This document shows, piece by piece, positions 8,456-17,125 of a stretch of 64,000 bases of DNA. The notes beneath the pieces are model-generated. The model did no database searches, had not been told where the DNA came from, and saw only the letters and a program-made list of their open reading frames with translations. Within the stretch, counting starts at the first letter, position 1; each line of letters begins with the position of its first letter. This DNA comes from Litorimonas sp965205225. Lineage in GTDB: Bacteria > Pseudomonadota > Alphaproteobacteria > Caulobacterales > Maricaulaceae. The stretch spans positions 620,001-684,000 of the forward strand of contig CBDBFZ010000003.1 in NCBI GenBank assembly GCA_965205225.1. The letters are read 5' to 3'. Made by a program: the position numbers and the translations under genes.

Positions 8456-9393
8456 TGGCAACCCTTGTTGTTGCAGAACATAACAACGCGTCTCTGAACG
8501 ACGCGACATCCAAAACTGTCTCGGCCACCAAAGCGCTGGGCGGGGACGTTGATATTCTTGTTGCAGGTCAAGGCGCGAGCGCGGCTGCGGACGCGGCAGG
8601 TAAGATTGAGGGCGTGCGCGCCGTCATCAATGTCGAGCATGAGCTTCTGGCCAAACAGATGCCCGAAGCCATGGAAGCGACGATTATTGCCTTGATGGAC
8701 AGCTACGACACAGTCATGGCCGCCGATACGACAACGCACAAAGCCTATATGCCGCGCGTGGCTGCCAAGCTCGACACGCAGCAAATCAGCTCTGTCACCG
8801 GTATTGAGGGCGATACATTTGAGCGCCCGATCTATGCGGGTAACGCACTGGCCCACGTCAAATCGAACGATGCTAAAAAAGTCGTCACTATCCGCACCAC
8901 AGCCTTCCCATTGGCGAGCGAGGGCGGTTCGGCGTCATCTGAGTCCAAATCAATCTACATCGGCGATACGGGCTCGACCTTCGTCTCTGAAGAACTGACC
9001 AAGTCTGATCGTCCTGAGCTGACTGGAGCGAAGATCGTGATTTCTGGCGGCCGCGGCATGGGCTCGGATGAGAACTTCGCTCTAATCGAAACGATCGCAG
9101 ATAAGCTCGGTGCGGCTGTTGGTGCCTCGCGCGCCGCTGTTGATGCAGGCTATGTCCCGAATGATTACCAAGTCGGCCAGACCGGTAAGGCTGTCGCGCC
9201 CGAGCTCTACATCGCCGTCGGAATTTCCGGCGCGATTCAGCACTTGGCCGGCATGAAGGACTCCAAAGTCATCGCTGCAATCAATAAGGATGAGGAGGCG
9301 CCGATCTTCCAGGTGGCCGATTACGGTCTGGTTGCAGATTTGTTTAAGGCACTACCGAAACTGGACGCCGAACTGGCGAAGATTGGTTACTGA
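8455..9393 (+). CDS. etfA: electron transfer flavoprotein alpha subunit
   Basis: The 312-residue subunit starts at the ATG that overlaps the etfB stop. The N-terminal domain opens ATLVVAEHNN. The C-terminal FAD domain has GGRGMGSDENF, VGQTGKAVAPELYIAVGI (written here only in part), SGAIQHLAGM and the signature INKDEEAPIFQVADYGLV. The partner is EtfB, and the heterodimer works in the cytoplasm in fatty- and amino-acid oxidation. A strong terminator follows at 9422, closing the operon. Length and motifs are complete. Confidence 0.97.
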   Translation: MATLVVAEHNNASLNDATSKTVSATKALGGDVDILVAGQGASAAADAAGKIEGVRAVINVEHELLAKQMPEAMEATIIALMDSYDTVMAADTTTHKAYMPRVAAKLDTQQISSVTGIEGDTFERPIYAGNALAHVKSNDAKKVVTIRTTAFPLASEGGSASSESKSIYIGDTGSTFVSEELTKSDRPELTGAKIVISGGRGMGSDENFALIETIADKLGAAVGASRAAVDAGYVPNDYQVGQTGKAVAPELYIAVGISGAIQHLAGMKDSKVIAAINKDEEAPIFQVADYGLVADLFKALPKLDAELAKIGY

Positions 9394-9421
9394 CCGAACC
9401 AATTCTCAAGAATGAGAAAGT

Positions 9422-9444
9422 CCGCCAGCTTGGCGGGTTTTTTT
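9422..9444 (+). terminator. Rho-independent terminator of etfBA
   Basis: The stem CCGCCA (9422-9427) pairs with TGGCGG (9431-9436) around the loop GCT and is followed by a run of T residues (9438-9444). It lies 28 bases after the etfA stop codon. Confidence 0.9.
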
Positions 9445-9445
9445 A

Positions 9446-9624
9446 TCACTGAGTCGGGGCCACCTCAGACGCGTCTTGTTCGACCGATGCTGAGTCGGCG
9501 GCCTTGGCCTGACTTTCCTTCTTCAGGGATCGGGAGAAAGGACAGACTTCCTGTACAAAACCGTTCAGCGTGTTGGTCAGACTTTCCGGCACAAGAGAAA
9601 AATGGACAAATTGGGCGCGCCGTT
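9446..9624 (-). pseudogene. 3' end of an unknown gene truncated by an IS element
   Basis: On the minus strand an open frame enters from the IS3-type element and ends at TGA 9446-9448, just beyond the etfA terminator. It encodes about 58 residues, including FVHFSLVPESLTNTLNGFVQ, a Cys-Pro-Phe motif, and a disordered Ala/Ser/Glu tail ending EVAPTQ. The composition looks like a genuine protein C-terminus. The 5' part is absent: on the far side of the IS3-type element lies another IS relic rather than the missing half. I do not recognise the family. Confidence 0.45.
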
Positions 9625-9688
9625 TGTCCTTGCTCCTTAAAACTGGACCATCTTTTAGTTAGTAATTTTGATGGAAAGGACAGTTGTT

Positions 9689-9973
9689 ATGGCAAGGAAG
9701 AGATTTTCAGATGAGGACGTTATTCGGTTGCTGCGGCAGATTGAGGTTGAGTTAGCGTCTGGCGCAACAGTCGCAACGGCGCGCCGATCAGCTGGTGTGA
9801 GCGATGCCACTTATTATGGCTGGTGCAAGAAGTTTGGTGGGATGGGGCCATCCAAAGTCAAACAGATGAAGGTATTAGAGAAAGAGAAGCAGCGACTCCG
9901 TAAGGCTGTATCTGATCTGACGCTGGACAAGCTGATTTTCAAGGAGAGCCTTGATTATTTAAAGCCCCAATGA
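9689..9973 (+). CDS. IS3-family transposase OrfA
   Basis: The 94-residue product starts MARKRFSDEDVIRLL and contains the helix-turn-helix region ATARRSAGVSDATYYGW, then a leucine-zipper-like helix (LEKEKQRLRKAVSDLTLDKL). AAAGGA lies eight bases before the ATG at 9689; in-frame codons at 9668/9671 are less likely starts. It ends with TGA 9971-9973. In this copy orfB lies in the same frame directly after that TGA. IS3 elements normally use an overlapping -1 frame instead. Confidence 0.85.
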   Translation: MARKRFSDEDVIRLLRQIEVELASGATVATARRSAGVSDATYYGWCKKFGGMGPSKVKQMKVLEKEKQRLRKAVSDLTLDKLIFKESLDYLKPQ

Positions 9974-10822
9974 AAAGCAGGGAGCCTGACGGCCCCTTGG
10001 CTACGTCAGGCTGTTATTCATTGTCGGCAGAAGTTAAACACATCTGAACGCCGGACCTGTCAGGTCCTTGGCCTTTCGCGTAGTAGCTTCCGCTATCAAT
10101 CGGCCCCTAAAGATGATGAGGAAGAGCTGCGCTTGGCTTTAATCAGACTGGCCAAGCGATATGGCCGTTATGGCTACCGCAAGATAGCCGCACTTCTGCG
10201 TATGGAAGGTTGGGCGGTTAATCACAAGAAAGTTGAACGTTTGTGGCGTGAGGAAGGCCTTCAACTTCCCAAGCGCCATAAGAAGCGTCGACGGCTGTAT
10301 CATAAAGACAGTTCCGTGATCCGCCTGCGTCCACAATACCAGAACCACATATGGAGCGTAGACTTTGTTCACGATAAGCTGAGTTCTGGGCGTTCTTATA
10401 AGATGTTGACGGCACTAGATGAATATACCCGCCAGGCTCTCTGTGTTGAAGTGAAGCCAAAGATGGGCTCGGCGGATGTTTTGGGGGCCTTATATCCGCT
10501 TCTGCTCAAACACGGGAAGCCGGAGTATATCAGATCAGATAACAGGCCTGAGTTTATCGCGGCAGCTCTCCAGCTTTGGCTGCGTAAGGTTGGCATTAAA
10601 CCCATACAAATCTATCCGGGCTCACCGTGGGAAAACGGCTACAACGAGAGGTTCAATGGAATCCTACGTCATGAAGTGCTTAATGCAGAATGGTTCACAA
10701 GCATTGATCAAGCCCAAATCGTTATCAATATGTGGCTCAAACAGTACAATCACATAAGACCGCATCAGTCCCTGAATATGCGTCCACCCGTTCCAGAGAC
10801 TCTAAATCAAACTGGTACATAA
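9974..10822 (+). CDS. IS3-family transposase OrfB (DDE), start unclear
   Basis: The frame is open from just after the orfA stop. It reads WLRQAVIHCRQKL, SERRTCQVLGLSRSSFRY, then GYRKIAALLRMEGW and the rve core. Catalytic residues are Asp in WSVDFVHDKL, Asp in IRSDNRPEF (Arg replaces the usual Gly of DNGPEF) and Glu in SPWENGYNERFNG. The C-terminus RPHQSLNMRPPVPETL is typical. The first credible in-frame start is TTG 10133, which would omit the N-terminal subdomain. An ATG overlapping the orfA stop opens a different frame that closes after 25 codons. Either a frameshift has damaged the gene, or it is expressed only as a fusion by read-through of TGA. Confidence 0.7.
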   Translation, partial: KAGSLTAPWLRQAVIHCRQKLNTSERRTCQVLGLSRSSFRYQSAPKDDEEELRLALIRLAKRYGRYGYRKIAALLRMEGWAVNHKKVERLWREEGLQLPKRHKKRRRLYHKDSSVIRLRPQYQNHIWSVDFVHDKLSSGRSYKMLTALDEYTRQALCVEVKPKMGSADVLGALYPLLLKHGKPEYIRSDNRPEFIAAALQLWLRKVGIKPIQIYPGSPWENGYNERFNGILRHEVLNAEWFTSIDQAQIVINMWLKQYNHIRPHQSLNMRPPVPETLNQTGT

Positions 10823-10836
10823 AATGGAGCTGGACA

Positions 10837-11145
10837 CGTCAGATAGCTGAAAATCTTATCGAAAACGCCCATCTCGGTCCAGCGACGGAAGCGGTTGTAA
10901 AGGGTCTTATGAGGCCCATACTCGCAAGGGTGCATCGCGCCAAGGCAGACCATTTTTCAGAACAAAGATGATCCCGGAAACTACCTTCCGATCATCAACA
11001 CGAGGCCGCACCATGCGCCAACGGAAAGAAAGGCTCGATCTTCGACATCTGCGCTTCAGACAACCAGAACAAATAAGACATGGTAAAACTCCTTTGACAC
11101 TCTGAATCACCATTCGCCCAAAAACACAAATTAATAGGGCCTGAG
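10837..11145 (-). pseudogene. IS5-family transposase relic, 5' part
   Basis: Reading the minus strand from about 11085 gives MSYLFWLSEAQMSKIEPFFP, then after a frame change DDRKVVSGIIFVLKNGLPWRDAP, then after another CEYGPHKTLYNRFRRW and GVFDKIFSYLT. This is the N-terminal part of an IS5-family transposase broken by at least two frameshifts. It stops where the IS3 element begins (10836). Upstream, the element's left end (CTAGGCTCAGGCCC on the minus strand) reaches 11150, where the IS427-type element starts. Confidence 0.75.
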
Positions 11146-11168
11146 CCTAGGTTGTAGTGAAGAATTAA

Positions 11169-11591
11169 TCATTTGAGCCAGATTTTGATAGCTGCGATAT
11201 AGACGAAGCCCATATAGTTTTGGATATGCTTGTCATATCGCGTAGCCACACGCCGGAACTGTTTGAGATAGCCAAAGAAACGCTCGACAATATTACGTTC
11301 CTTATACAAAGCCATATCAGTTTGCCTTGGCTTGCGCGCATTTTTTCGGGACGGAATAACGGGCATAGCCCCGCTCTCATTCACCGCGTCTATAACGCAC
11401 CGGCCATCATAGCCCTTATCCGCCAAGACATGATCCGCCTTAAACCCTGCCAATAAGGCGGCGGCTTGCGTCATTTCGCTACAATGCCCGCCCGTTGCTA
11501 TCAGGCGCAGAGGTAAACCCAATGCATCTGTCAGCCCATGTATTTTTGTCGTCAGGCCGCCCTTGGAACGTCCCCCCCTGGAACGCCCCAA
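11169..11591 (-). CDS. IS427-group transposase OrfB
   Basis: This 140-residue frame carries the second half of the DDE transposase: SRGGRSKGGLTTKIHGLTDA, DKGYDGRCV with a catalytic Asp, and the IVERFFGYLKQFRRVATRYDK region supplying the catalytic Glu. It overlaps orfA by 40 bases in the -1 frame. It is probably made as an OrfA-OrfB fusion: the A6G5 run near 11605-11616 (A AAA AAG on the gene strand) is a classic slippery site. After the slip the reading becomes GPDAHALGRSRGG, matching the family's continuous proteins. A free start for OrfB alone is not needed. Confidence 0.85.
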   Translation of the reverse strand: MGRSRGGRSKGGLTTKIHGLTDALGLPLRLIATGGHCSEMTQAAALLAGFKADHVLADKGYDGRCVIDAVNESGAMPVIPSRKNARKPRQTDMALYKERNIVERFFGYLKQFRRVATRYDKHIQNYMGFVYIAAIKIWLK

Positions 11592-11947
11592 TGCGTGGGC
11601 ATCAGGCCCCCTTTTTTATGCCGCGCCCCGGCCGCCTGGGCATGCGCCCGCACAATTGTGGCATCCATCATCAGCCACTCTTGATCAGCGTGAGTGCGCA
11701 AGGCCTTAAAGACATCTTCTAAAACCCCGGCCTCAACCCAGAGATAATAACGCCGTTTGACACTGTCAAAACGCCCGAACCGTTCGGGTAAATCGCGCCA
11801 ACGCCCGCCCGAACGGGCCATCCACAACAAAGCATCAATGAAAAGCCTGTTATTGGCGTTGCGACCCGGTTTCCCTGTGCTCCCATAAGGCAAATAAGGC
11901 TTTAAACGGCTCCATTGTTCATCCGTAAGTTCCTGATAACCAGACAT
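11552..11947 (-). CDS. IS427-group transposase OrfA
   Basis: Starting at ATG 11947 (MSGYQELTDEQWSRLKPYLP), the 131-residue product covers the N-terminal DUF4096-type region and the first catalytic Asp in LMMDATIVRAHAQAAGA. The ORF extends ten codons further upstream, but the family start is MSGYQ. The C-terminal residues after RHKKGG are the out-of-frame tail that follows the slippery A6G5 run. The real product should be the frameshifted fusion with OrfB. Confidence 0.85.
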   Translation of the reverse strand: MSGYQELTDEQWSRLKPYLPYGSTGKPGRNANNRLFIDALLWMARSGGRWRDLPERFGRFDSVKRRYYLWVEAGVLEDVFKALRTHADQEWLMMDATIVRAHAQAAGARHKKGGLMPTHWGVPGGDVPRAA

Positions 11948-12079
11948 ATGTGCGCTCCTGACAAAATGAAGGAACATTATAGAAAATAAAAGTTAACTCT
12001 TCACTACAGCCTAGGCATGACCCAAGTTACTTAACCATATAGTCATTTTAGATGGTGGAAAGGGTATGAGAAAAAAAGT

Positions 12080-12604
12080 ATGGGAAAATATGACCCGTTA
12101 ACCAGTTTCCTTGAACGTCAAAATGCTGAGTACATCACAATGAAGTTCAATGAGATTGAGGACATCATATCTGAGAAGCTACCGCGAAGCGCGCATATCC
12201 ACCGTGCCTGGTGGGCAAACGAGGATAATCCATCCCGGCAGTCTTACAGCTGGCTTTCTACCGGTTATAAAACGGTCGATGTCGAGCCAGCTTTGGAACT
12301 TGTGAGATTTGAACGTCAATGGAACACCCGTGCTTTACCGGAGCAGTCGATGACAAAGAACGACGATTCGAAGCCCGTCACCCTTGCGGACTATATTCCG
12401 TCCGAACCTGATCCCAGAAAGCGAGATTCAAAAAAGAGCGATCAGGACCGGCTCAAGGCACTCAAGCGGGAGGTGTGGGAAGACAAGCGTACAGGATCGA
12501 CGGGTAAAAAGTGGCGTGTCCACACGAAAAAGCGCGGCAATCTGTTCGTCGTTCTATTTTGGATAGCAATGCTATTCGGTTTCCTGATGGTCTTCGGCGA
12601 CTGA
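12080..12604 (+). CDS. DUF7662 domain protein with C-terminal membrane helix
   Basis: The N-terminal half (residues 1-80, MGKYDPLTSFLERQ... HRAWWANED... SWLSTGYKTVDV) matches the small DUF7662-type domain, often found alone in defence- or restriction-linked contexts; its function is unknown. Here it is extended by a charged linker (about 85-145) and a hydrophobic C-terminal helix (VVLFWIAMLFGFLMVFG). The product may therefore be anchored in the inner membrane with the domain in the cytoplasm. It stands alone, directly after the IS427-type element, and ends only six bases from the convergent gltB stop. No terminator is visible between them, so some antisense read-through into gltB is possible. 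Confidence 0.75.
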   Translation: MGKYDPLTSFLERQNAEYITMKFNEIEDIISEKLPRSAHIHRAWWANEDNPSRQSYSWLSTGYKTVDVEPALELVRFERQWNTRALPEQSMTKNDDSKPVTLADYIPSEPDPRKRDSKKSDQDRLKALKREVWEDKRTGSTGKKWRVHTKKRGNLFVVLFWIAMLFGFLMVFGD

Positions 12605-12610
12605 CCGCGT

Positions 12611-15600
12611 CTACTCCGCAGCCTCGTTGACCGGCACGTCCAGCTTTCCAATCATTTCCTTCGGGATGATTTGCCAGAATTTTCCGCGCTGGTGCTCCCA
12701 TTCGGAGAGAAGGATCTGCGAAAACTCCGATCCCGTTACCGCTGCATGTCGGCGAACCAGCTCCAGACATTCCTGCTCATAATGTTCGGACGCAAAACGT
12801 TGCCAGACCACGCTGTCCGGGTTGACCGCTTTTTCAAAATCGCTGTGCTCATCAAAGATATAGGCCATGCCGCCGGTCATCCCAGCGCCGAAGTTATCGC
12901 CGACATTACCTAAGACGACGACGGTTCCGCCGGTCATATATTCGCAGCCATTCGTGCCGAGACCTTCAACCACTGACGTCGCCCCGGAGTTGCGCACGGC
13001 AAACCGTTCGCCGGCCCGGCCTGCCGCCATGAGCGATCCGGACGTTGCGCCGTAAAGGCAGGTATTGCCGATAATAGCGCTGAGGTGCGGATCAATTGGC
13101 GTGCGGCCTTGCGGCGAGACGATGATTTCTGCACCGCTCAGGCCCTTACCGACATAGTCATTGGCATCGCCGTCCACGATAAGCCGCAGCCCTTTAATTC
13201 CGAACGCGCCAAGGCTTTGTCCTGCACTCCCGCGCAGACGGACGGTCAACTGCCCATCAGGGGTACATTCTGCCCCATACTTCTTCCAGATATGATGCGA
13301 TGTGCGCGTTCCGACTGCGCGGTGTGTATTCTGGATGGCATAGGTCAGGTAGGTCTTATCACCGCGTTCAAACAGCTGCGCTGCGTCTGCGATAATCTGC
13401 GTGTCAAGCGTGTCAGGGACTTCAACTCTCTGCTGACGCGCATCAAAGACCGGCTCATTATCCGCCTTCGCCAGAATGGGATTGAGGTCCAGATCATCGA
13501 GATTTTCTGCACCGCGGCTGACCTGAGTCAGCAAATCGGTACGGCCAATCACGTCTTCCAGACGCTCTGCCCCAAGACTAGCGAGGATTTCGCGGACGTC
13601 TTCGGCAATGAAGGTCATCAGATTGACGACTTTCTCAGGCGTGCCTGTGAACTTTTCCCGCAACGCCGGATCCTGAACACAGACTCCAACCGGGCAGGTG
13701 TTGGAATGGCACTGACGCACCATGATACAGCCCATGGCGACAAGGCTGAGAGTTCCGATGCCATATTCTTCAGCACCGAGCATGGCGGCGATGACTATGT
13801 CGCGGCCGGTTTTCAGCCCGCCATCCGTGCGCAGCGTAATCCGCTGTCGCAGCTTGTTGAGCGTCAGGACCTGATGGGCCTCTGACAGGCCAAGCTCCCA
13901 AGGGATGCCCGCATATTTAAGCGACGTATTGGGCGAGGCACCCGTGCCGCCATTATGTCCAGCGATCAGGATTGTGTCAGCTTTGGCCTTGGTAACGCCT
14001 GCAGCAATGGTTCCGACGCCGGAGCTCGCGACCAGCTTGACGCATACACGCGCAGTCGGGTTAATCTGTTTCAGATCATAGATGAGCTGCGCCAGATCCT
14101 CGATGGAGTAGATATCGTGGTGAGGTGGCGGTGAAATCAGCGTAACGCCCGGTGTGGCATTGCGGAATTTTGCGATCATCTCGGTGACTTTAAAGCCGGG
14201 CAACTGCCCTCCTTCGCCGGGCTTGGCGCCTTGCGCGACCTTAATTTCAATCTCGCGGCATTCGTTGAGATATTCTGCCGTGACGCCGAACCGGCCCGAT
14301 GCAATCTGTTTGGCCGCGCTGTTGGGATTATCGCCATTGGGCAGGGACCTGTAACGCGCCCGGTCTTCACCGCCTTCGCCAGAGACAGACTTTGCACCGA
14401 TTCGGTTCATGGCGATGTTCAGCGTTCCATGCGCTTCGGGCGACAGCGCGCCGAGTGACATACCTGGTGTGCAGAAGCGTCGGCGGATTTCATTTACTCC
14501 CTGGACTTTGGAGAGGAGGATCGGCTCACGCAGCGGCTTGATGTCGAGTAGATCACGAACCTGGATCGCGCTGCCCTCATTCACTACAGTCGCATATTTT
14601 CGGTAGAGCTCATAATCCTCACGACCCACCGCTTCCTGCAGCATGTGAATCATGTCGGCCTTGTAGGCGTGACGTTCCCCTTTTGCCCGCACCTTGTAGA
14701 GTCCGCCAACTGGCAGGCGCACGACGGCGCGGTCATAGGCGGCCGCATGCATGGCCAGCAGCTGGGTCTCCAGCCCGGCCAACCCAATACCGGAAATGCG
14801 CGACGTCATGCCGGGGAAGAATTCGTCGACCAGTGCGCGGGATAGACCGAGCGCTTCAAAATTATTGCCGCCGCGGTAAGAGCTGATGACGCTGATCCCC
14901 ATTTTGGAGATAATTTTCAGCAGGCCCCCTTCGATTGCGAGTTTGTAGCGCGCGACGGCTTCATCGTCTGAGAGGTCAAGCAGGCCACGACGGACTCGGT
15001 CCTGAACCGATGCCTGAGCCATGTAGGCGTTCACGGCAGTTGCGCCCGCACCGATCAGCACAGCAAAATAATGCGTATCGAGACATTCTGCGGAACGGAC
15101 AATAATTGAACAGGACGACCGCAGGCCAGCGTCCTTGAGATGTTGCTGCACGGCGGCCGTCGCCAGGATAATTGGAACGGGCGCCCGATCTTCAACGACG
15201 GCCTCGTCTGACAACACGATCTGTTCGACATCGCTGCGTACAGAGCTTTCCGCTTCTATCCTGATCCGGCGAAGGGCTTCGACCAGACCGCGTCCGGCCA
15301 CAGCATCTGAGGATGGAACCGGAAAAGTACAATCGACTGTTTTCAACCGTTTGCCCATCATGGCTTCGAACCGTTGATACATGCCATTGGTCATGACAGG
15401 GCTTTCCAGCATCAGCATTTCCTTCGTCTGACTGCCTGTCTCTGCCAGAATATTGCGCAAATTCCGAAACCGCGTTTTCAGGCCCATTACCCGCGTTTCC
15501 CGCAGCGGGTCGATGGGCGGGTTCGTTACCTGACTGAAATTCTGACGGAAAAAGTGCGATAGCGGTCGGTAGATATCCGACAGCACGGCCAACGGCGTGT

Positions 15601-17125
15601 CGTCGCCCATCGAGCCGATGCTTTCTTTCGCACCTTCGGCCATAGGGGTCAGAATGACTTCCATATCTTCTAGCGTTTGCCCGCAGGACATCTGGCGCCG
15701 GACCAGCGCTTCGCCAGACAGCTCCGGCGCAGGCTCAGACCCCGACAGGGCTTCATCCAGATTGACGGATTTTTTCAGCCACTTTTTGTAGGGGCGCTTA
15801 TTGGCCAGCTCATCGAGGATTTCCGAACTTGTGTAGAAGCGCCCGTCTTCCAGATCAGCAGCGATCATCCGGCCCGGCTGCAGTGCGCCGCGCTTGACGA
15901 TCTCGCCTTCATCCATCGGACACATTCCTGTTTCCGACCCTACGGCCAGAATACCGTCCTGACTGATTGAGTAGCGCAGGGGCCTCAGGCCGTTGCGATC
16001 CAGGCCTGCCATCACCCACCGGCCATCATAGGCCGCAATCGCAGCAGGCCCGTCCCACGGTTCCATCACCGCATTGCAATAAGCATAGAGCGAACGCCAG
16101 TTTTCGGGCATCAGATCGCCGCGTTTGGAATAGGCCTCCGGGATCAGCAGCGTTTTCGCCATCGGCGCGGTTCGACCTGCCCGCACGAGAAGTTCGAAGA
16201 CAGCATCCAGAGCGGCAGAATCCGAACTGCCTTTCTGAATAATCGGTTTTACATCCTCAGCGCGTTCTTTGAACGCTGAACTGGCCATTTTGATCTCATG
16301 GTTTTTCATGAAATTGATGTTGGCTTTGACCGTATTGATCTCGCCATTATGGGCCAGCATGCGAAACGGTTGCGCCAGCCACCATTGCGGGAAGGTGTTG
16401 GTCGAGTAGCGCTGATGATAAATTGCGGCCCGGCTTGTGAAGCGTACGTCCGTCAAGTCCGGATAGAATTTGTCGATATCCTGCGCCAGGAACATGCCCT
16501 TATAGATCAGAGTCTGAACCGAGAGCGAGCAGACATAGAAGCTCGGAATCTGCGCTGCAATGACGCGCTTCTCAATGCGGCGGCGGATGACGAACAGTTC
16601 GCGTTCCAGCGCATTGCCCTTTCGGCCTTGCGGATCACGGAACAGAACCTGTTCGATCTCGGGGCGGGTCGCCTTGGCCTTGTCACCGATCACATCAATG
16701 TCGATCGGGATTTGCCGCCAGCCATAAATGTAAAATCCTTCCCGGATCAGCTCGGATTCAACAATGGTCCGGGCCGCTTCTTGCGCATTCATGTCGAGGC
16801 GGGGCAAAAAGATCATGCCGACGGCGATCTTGGCCGTGGACGGTTTATGACCGGTCCCTTCGACTTGGGCCCGGAAGAATTCCTGCGGAATATCAAGCCG
16901 GATGCCGGCGCCATCCCCGGTTTTTCCGTCCGCATCGACTGCGCCGCGGTGCCAGACATTCTTCAGCGCCTGAATCGACTTTTCGACGACATCGCGTCTC
17001 GACTTCCCATCAATGGAGGCCACGAGCCCGACCCCGCAGGAGGATTTCTCATGCGCTGGGTCATAGGCATTGGCCGCGATCAACGCCTCACGTTTCGCTT
17101 CATAATCGGTGAGCCAGTCAGTCAT
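12611..17125 (-). CDS. gltB: glutamate synthase (NADPH) large subunit
   Basis: The 1,504-residue subunit converts glutamine and 2-oxoglutarate to two glutamates together with GltD. The class II amidotransferase domain comes first; its nucleophile is Cys30 in SSCGVGLVAS after a short propeptide. The central domain follows, then the FMN-binding synthase domain (GEGGEDRARY, GHNGGTGASPNTS). The 3Fe-4S ligands are in CIMVRQCHSNTCPVGVC, and the C-terminal beta-helix has repeated Gly motifs. The ATG at 17125 (MTDWLTDYEAKREAL) is chosen; an upstream TTG at 17152 would add nine residues that overlap the GFA-like gene. The start overlaps the end of that gene, so the three genes are coupled. Confidence 0.96.
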   Translation of the reverse strand: MTDWLTDYEAKREALIAANAYDPAHEKSSCGVGLVASIDGKSRRDVVEKSIQALKNVWHRGAVDADGKTGDGAGIRLDIPQEFFRAQVEGTGHKPSTAKIAVGMIFLPRLDMNAQEAARTIVESELIREGFYIYGWRQIPIDIDVIGDKAKATRPEIEQVLFRDPQGRKGNALERELFVIRRRIEKRVIAAQIPSFYVCSLSVQTLIYKGMFLAQDIDKFYPDLTDVRFTSRAAIYHQRYSTNTFPQWWLAQPFRMLAHNGEINTVKANINFMKNHEIKMASSAFKERAEDVKPIIQKGSSDSAALDAVFELLVRAGRTAPMAKTLLIPEAYSKRGDLMPENWRSLYAYCNAVMEPWDGPAAIAAYDGRWVMAGLDRNGLRPLRYSISQDGILAVGSETGMCPMDEGEIVKRGALQPGRMIAADLEDGRFYTSSEILDELANKRPYKKWLKKSVNLDEALSGSEPAPELSGEALVRRQMSCGQTLEDMEVILTPMAEGAKESIGSMGDDTPLAVLSDIYRPLSHFFRQNFSQVTNPPIDPLRETRVMGLKTRFRNLRNILAETGSQTKEMLMLESPVMTNGMYQRFEAMMGKRLKTVDCTFPVPSSDAVAGRGLVEALRRIRIEAESSVRSDVEQIVLSDEAVVEDRAPVPIILATAAVQQHLKDAGLRSSCSIIVRSAECLDTHYFAVLIGAGATAVNAYMAQASVQDRVRRGLLDLSDDEAVARYKLAIEGGLLKIISKMGISVISSYRGGNNFEALGLSRALVDEFFPGMTSRISGIGLAGLETQLLAMHAAAYDRAVVRLPVGGLYKVRAKGERHAYKADMIHMLQEAVGREDYELYRKYATVVNEGSAIQVRDLLDIKPLREPILLSKVQGVNEIRRRFCTPGMSLGALSPEAHGTLNIAMNRIGAKSVSGEGGEDRARYRSLPNGDNPNSAAKQIASGRFGVTAEYLNECREIEIKVAQGAKPGEGGQLPGFKVTEMIAKFRNATPGVTLISPPPHHDIYSIEDLAQLIYDLKQINPTARVCVKLVASSGVGTIAAGVTKAKADTILIAGHNGGTGASPNTSLKYAGIPWELGLSEAHQVLTLNKLRQRITLRTDGGLKTGRDIVIAAMLGAEEYGIGTLSLVAMGCIMVRQCHSNTCPVGVCVQDPALREKFTGTPEKVVNLMTFIAEDVREILASLGAERLEDVIGRTDLLTQVSRGAENLDDLDLNPILAKADNEPVFDARQQRVEVPDTLDTQIIADAAQLFERGDKTYLTYAIQNTHRAVGTRTSHHIWKKYGAECTPDGQLTVRLRGSAGQSLGAFGIKGLRLIVDGDANDYVGKGLSGAEIIVSPQGRTPIDPHLSAIIGNTCLYGATSGSLMAAGRAGERFAVRNSGATSVVEGLGTNGCEYMTGGTVVVLGNVGDNFGAGMTGGMAYIFDEHSDFEKAVNPDSVVWQRFASEHYEQECLELVRRHAAVTGSEFSQILLSEWEHQRGKFWQIIPKEMIGKLDVPVNEAAE

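Larger units (their letters stand above)
9625..10836 (+). mobile_element. IS3-family element (IS407-like)
   Basis: Imperfect terminal inverted repeats begin TGTCC(T/A)...GCTCC on both sides (left from 9625, right ending 10836). They enclose an orfA (HTH) and an orfB (DDE integrase core). The element is about 1.2 kb, normal for IS3. I could not find a clean 3-4 bp target duplication; the right flank is an older IS5-type relic and the left flank a truncated gene, so adjacent deletion is likely. Ends are placed by eye to within a few bases. Confidence 0.8.
11151..12009 (-). mobile_element. complete IS5-family element, IS427 group
   Basis: The 859-bp element has inverted repeats GTTGTAGTGAAGA / GCTGTAGTGAAGA at its ends and a direct CCTAG at both borders (11146-11150 and 12010-12014). 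CCTAG contains the CTAG/TA target usual for this group. It carries two overlapping ORFs on the minus strand joined by a likely -1 frameshift. It appears intact and is the youngest element in this pile. The last ~45 bases of its 3' end also occur at 21840-21884. Confidence 0.88.
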
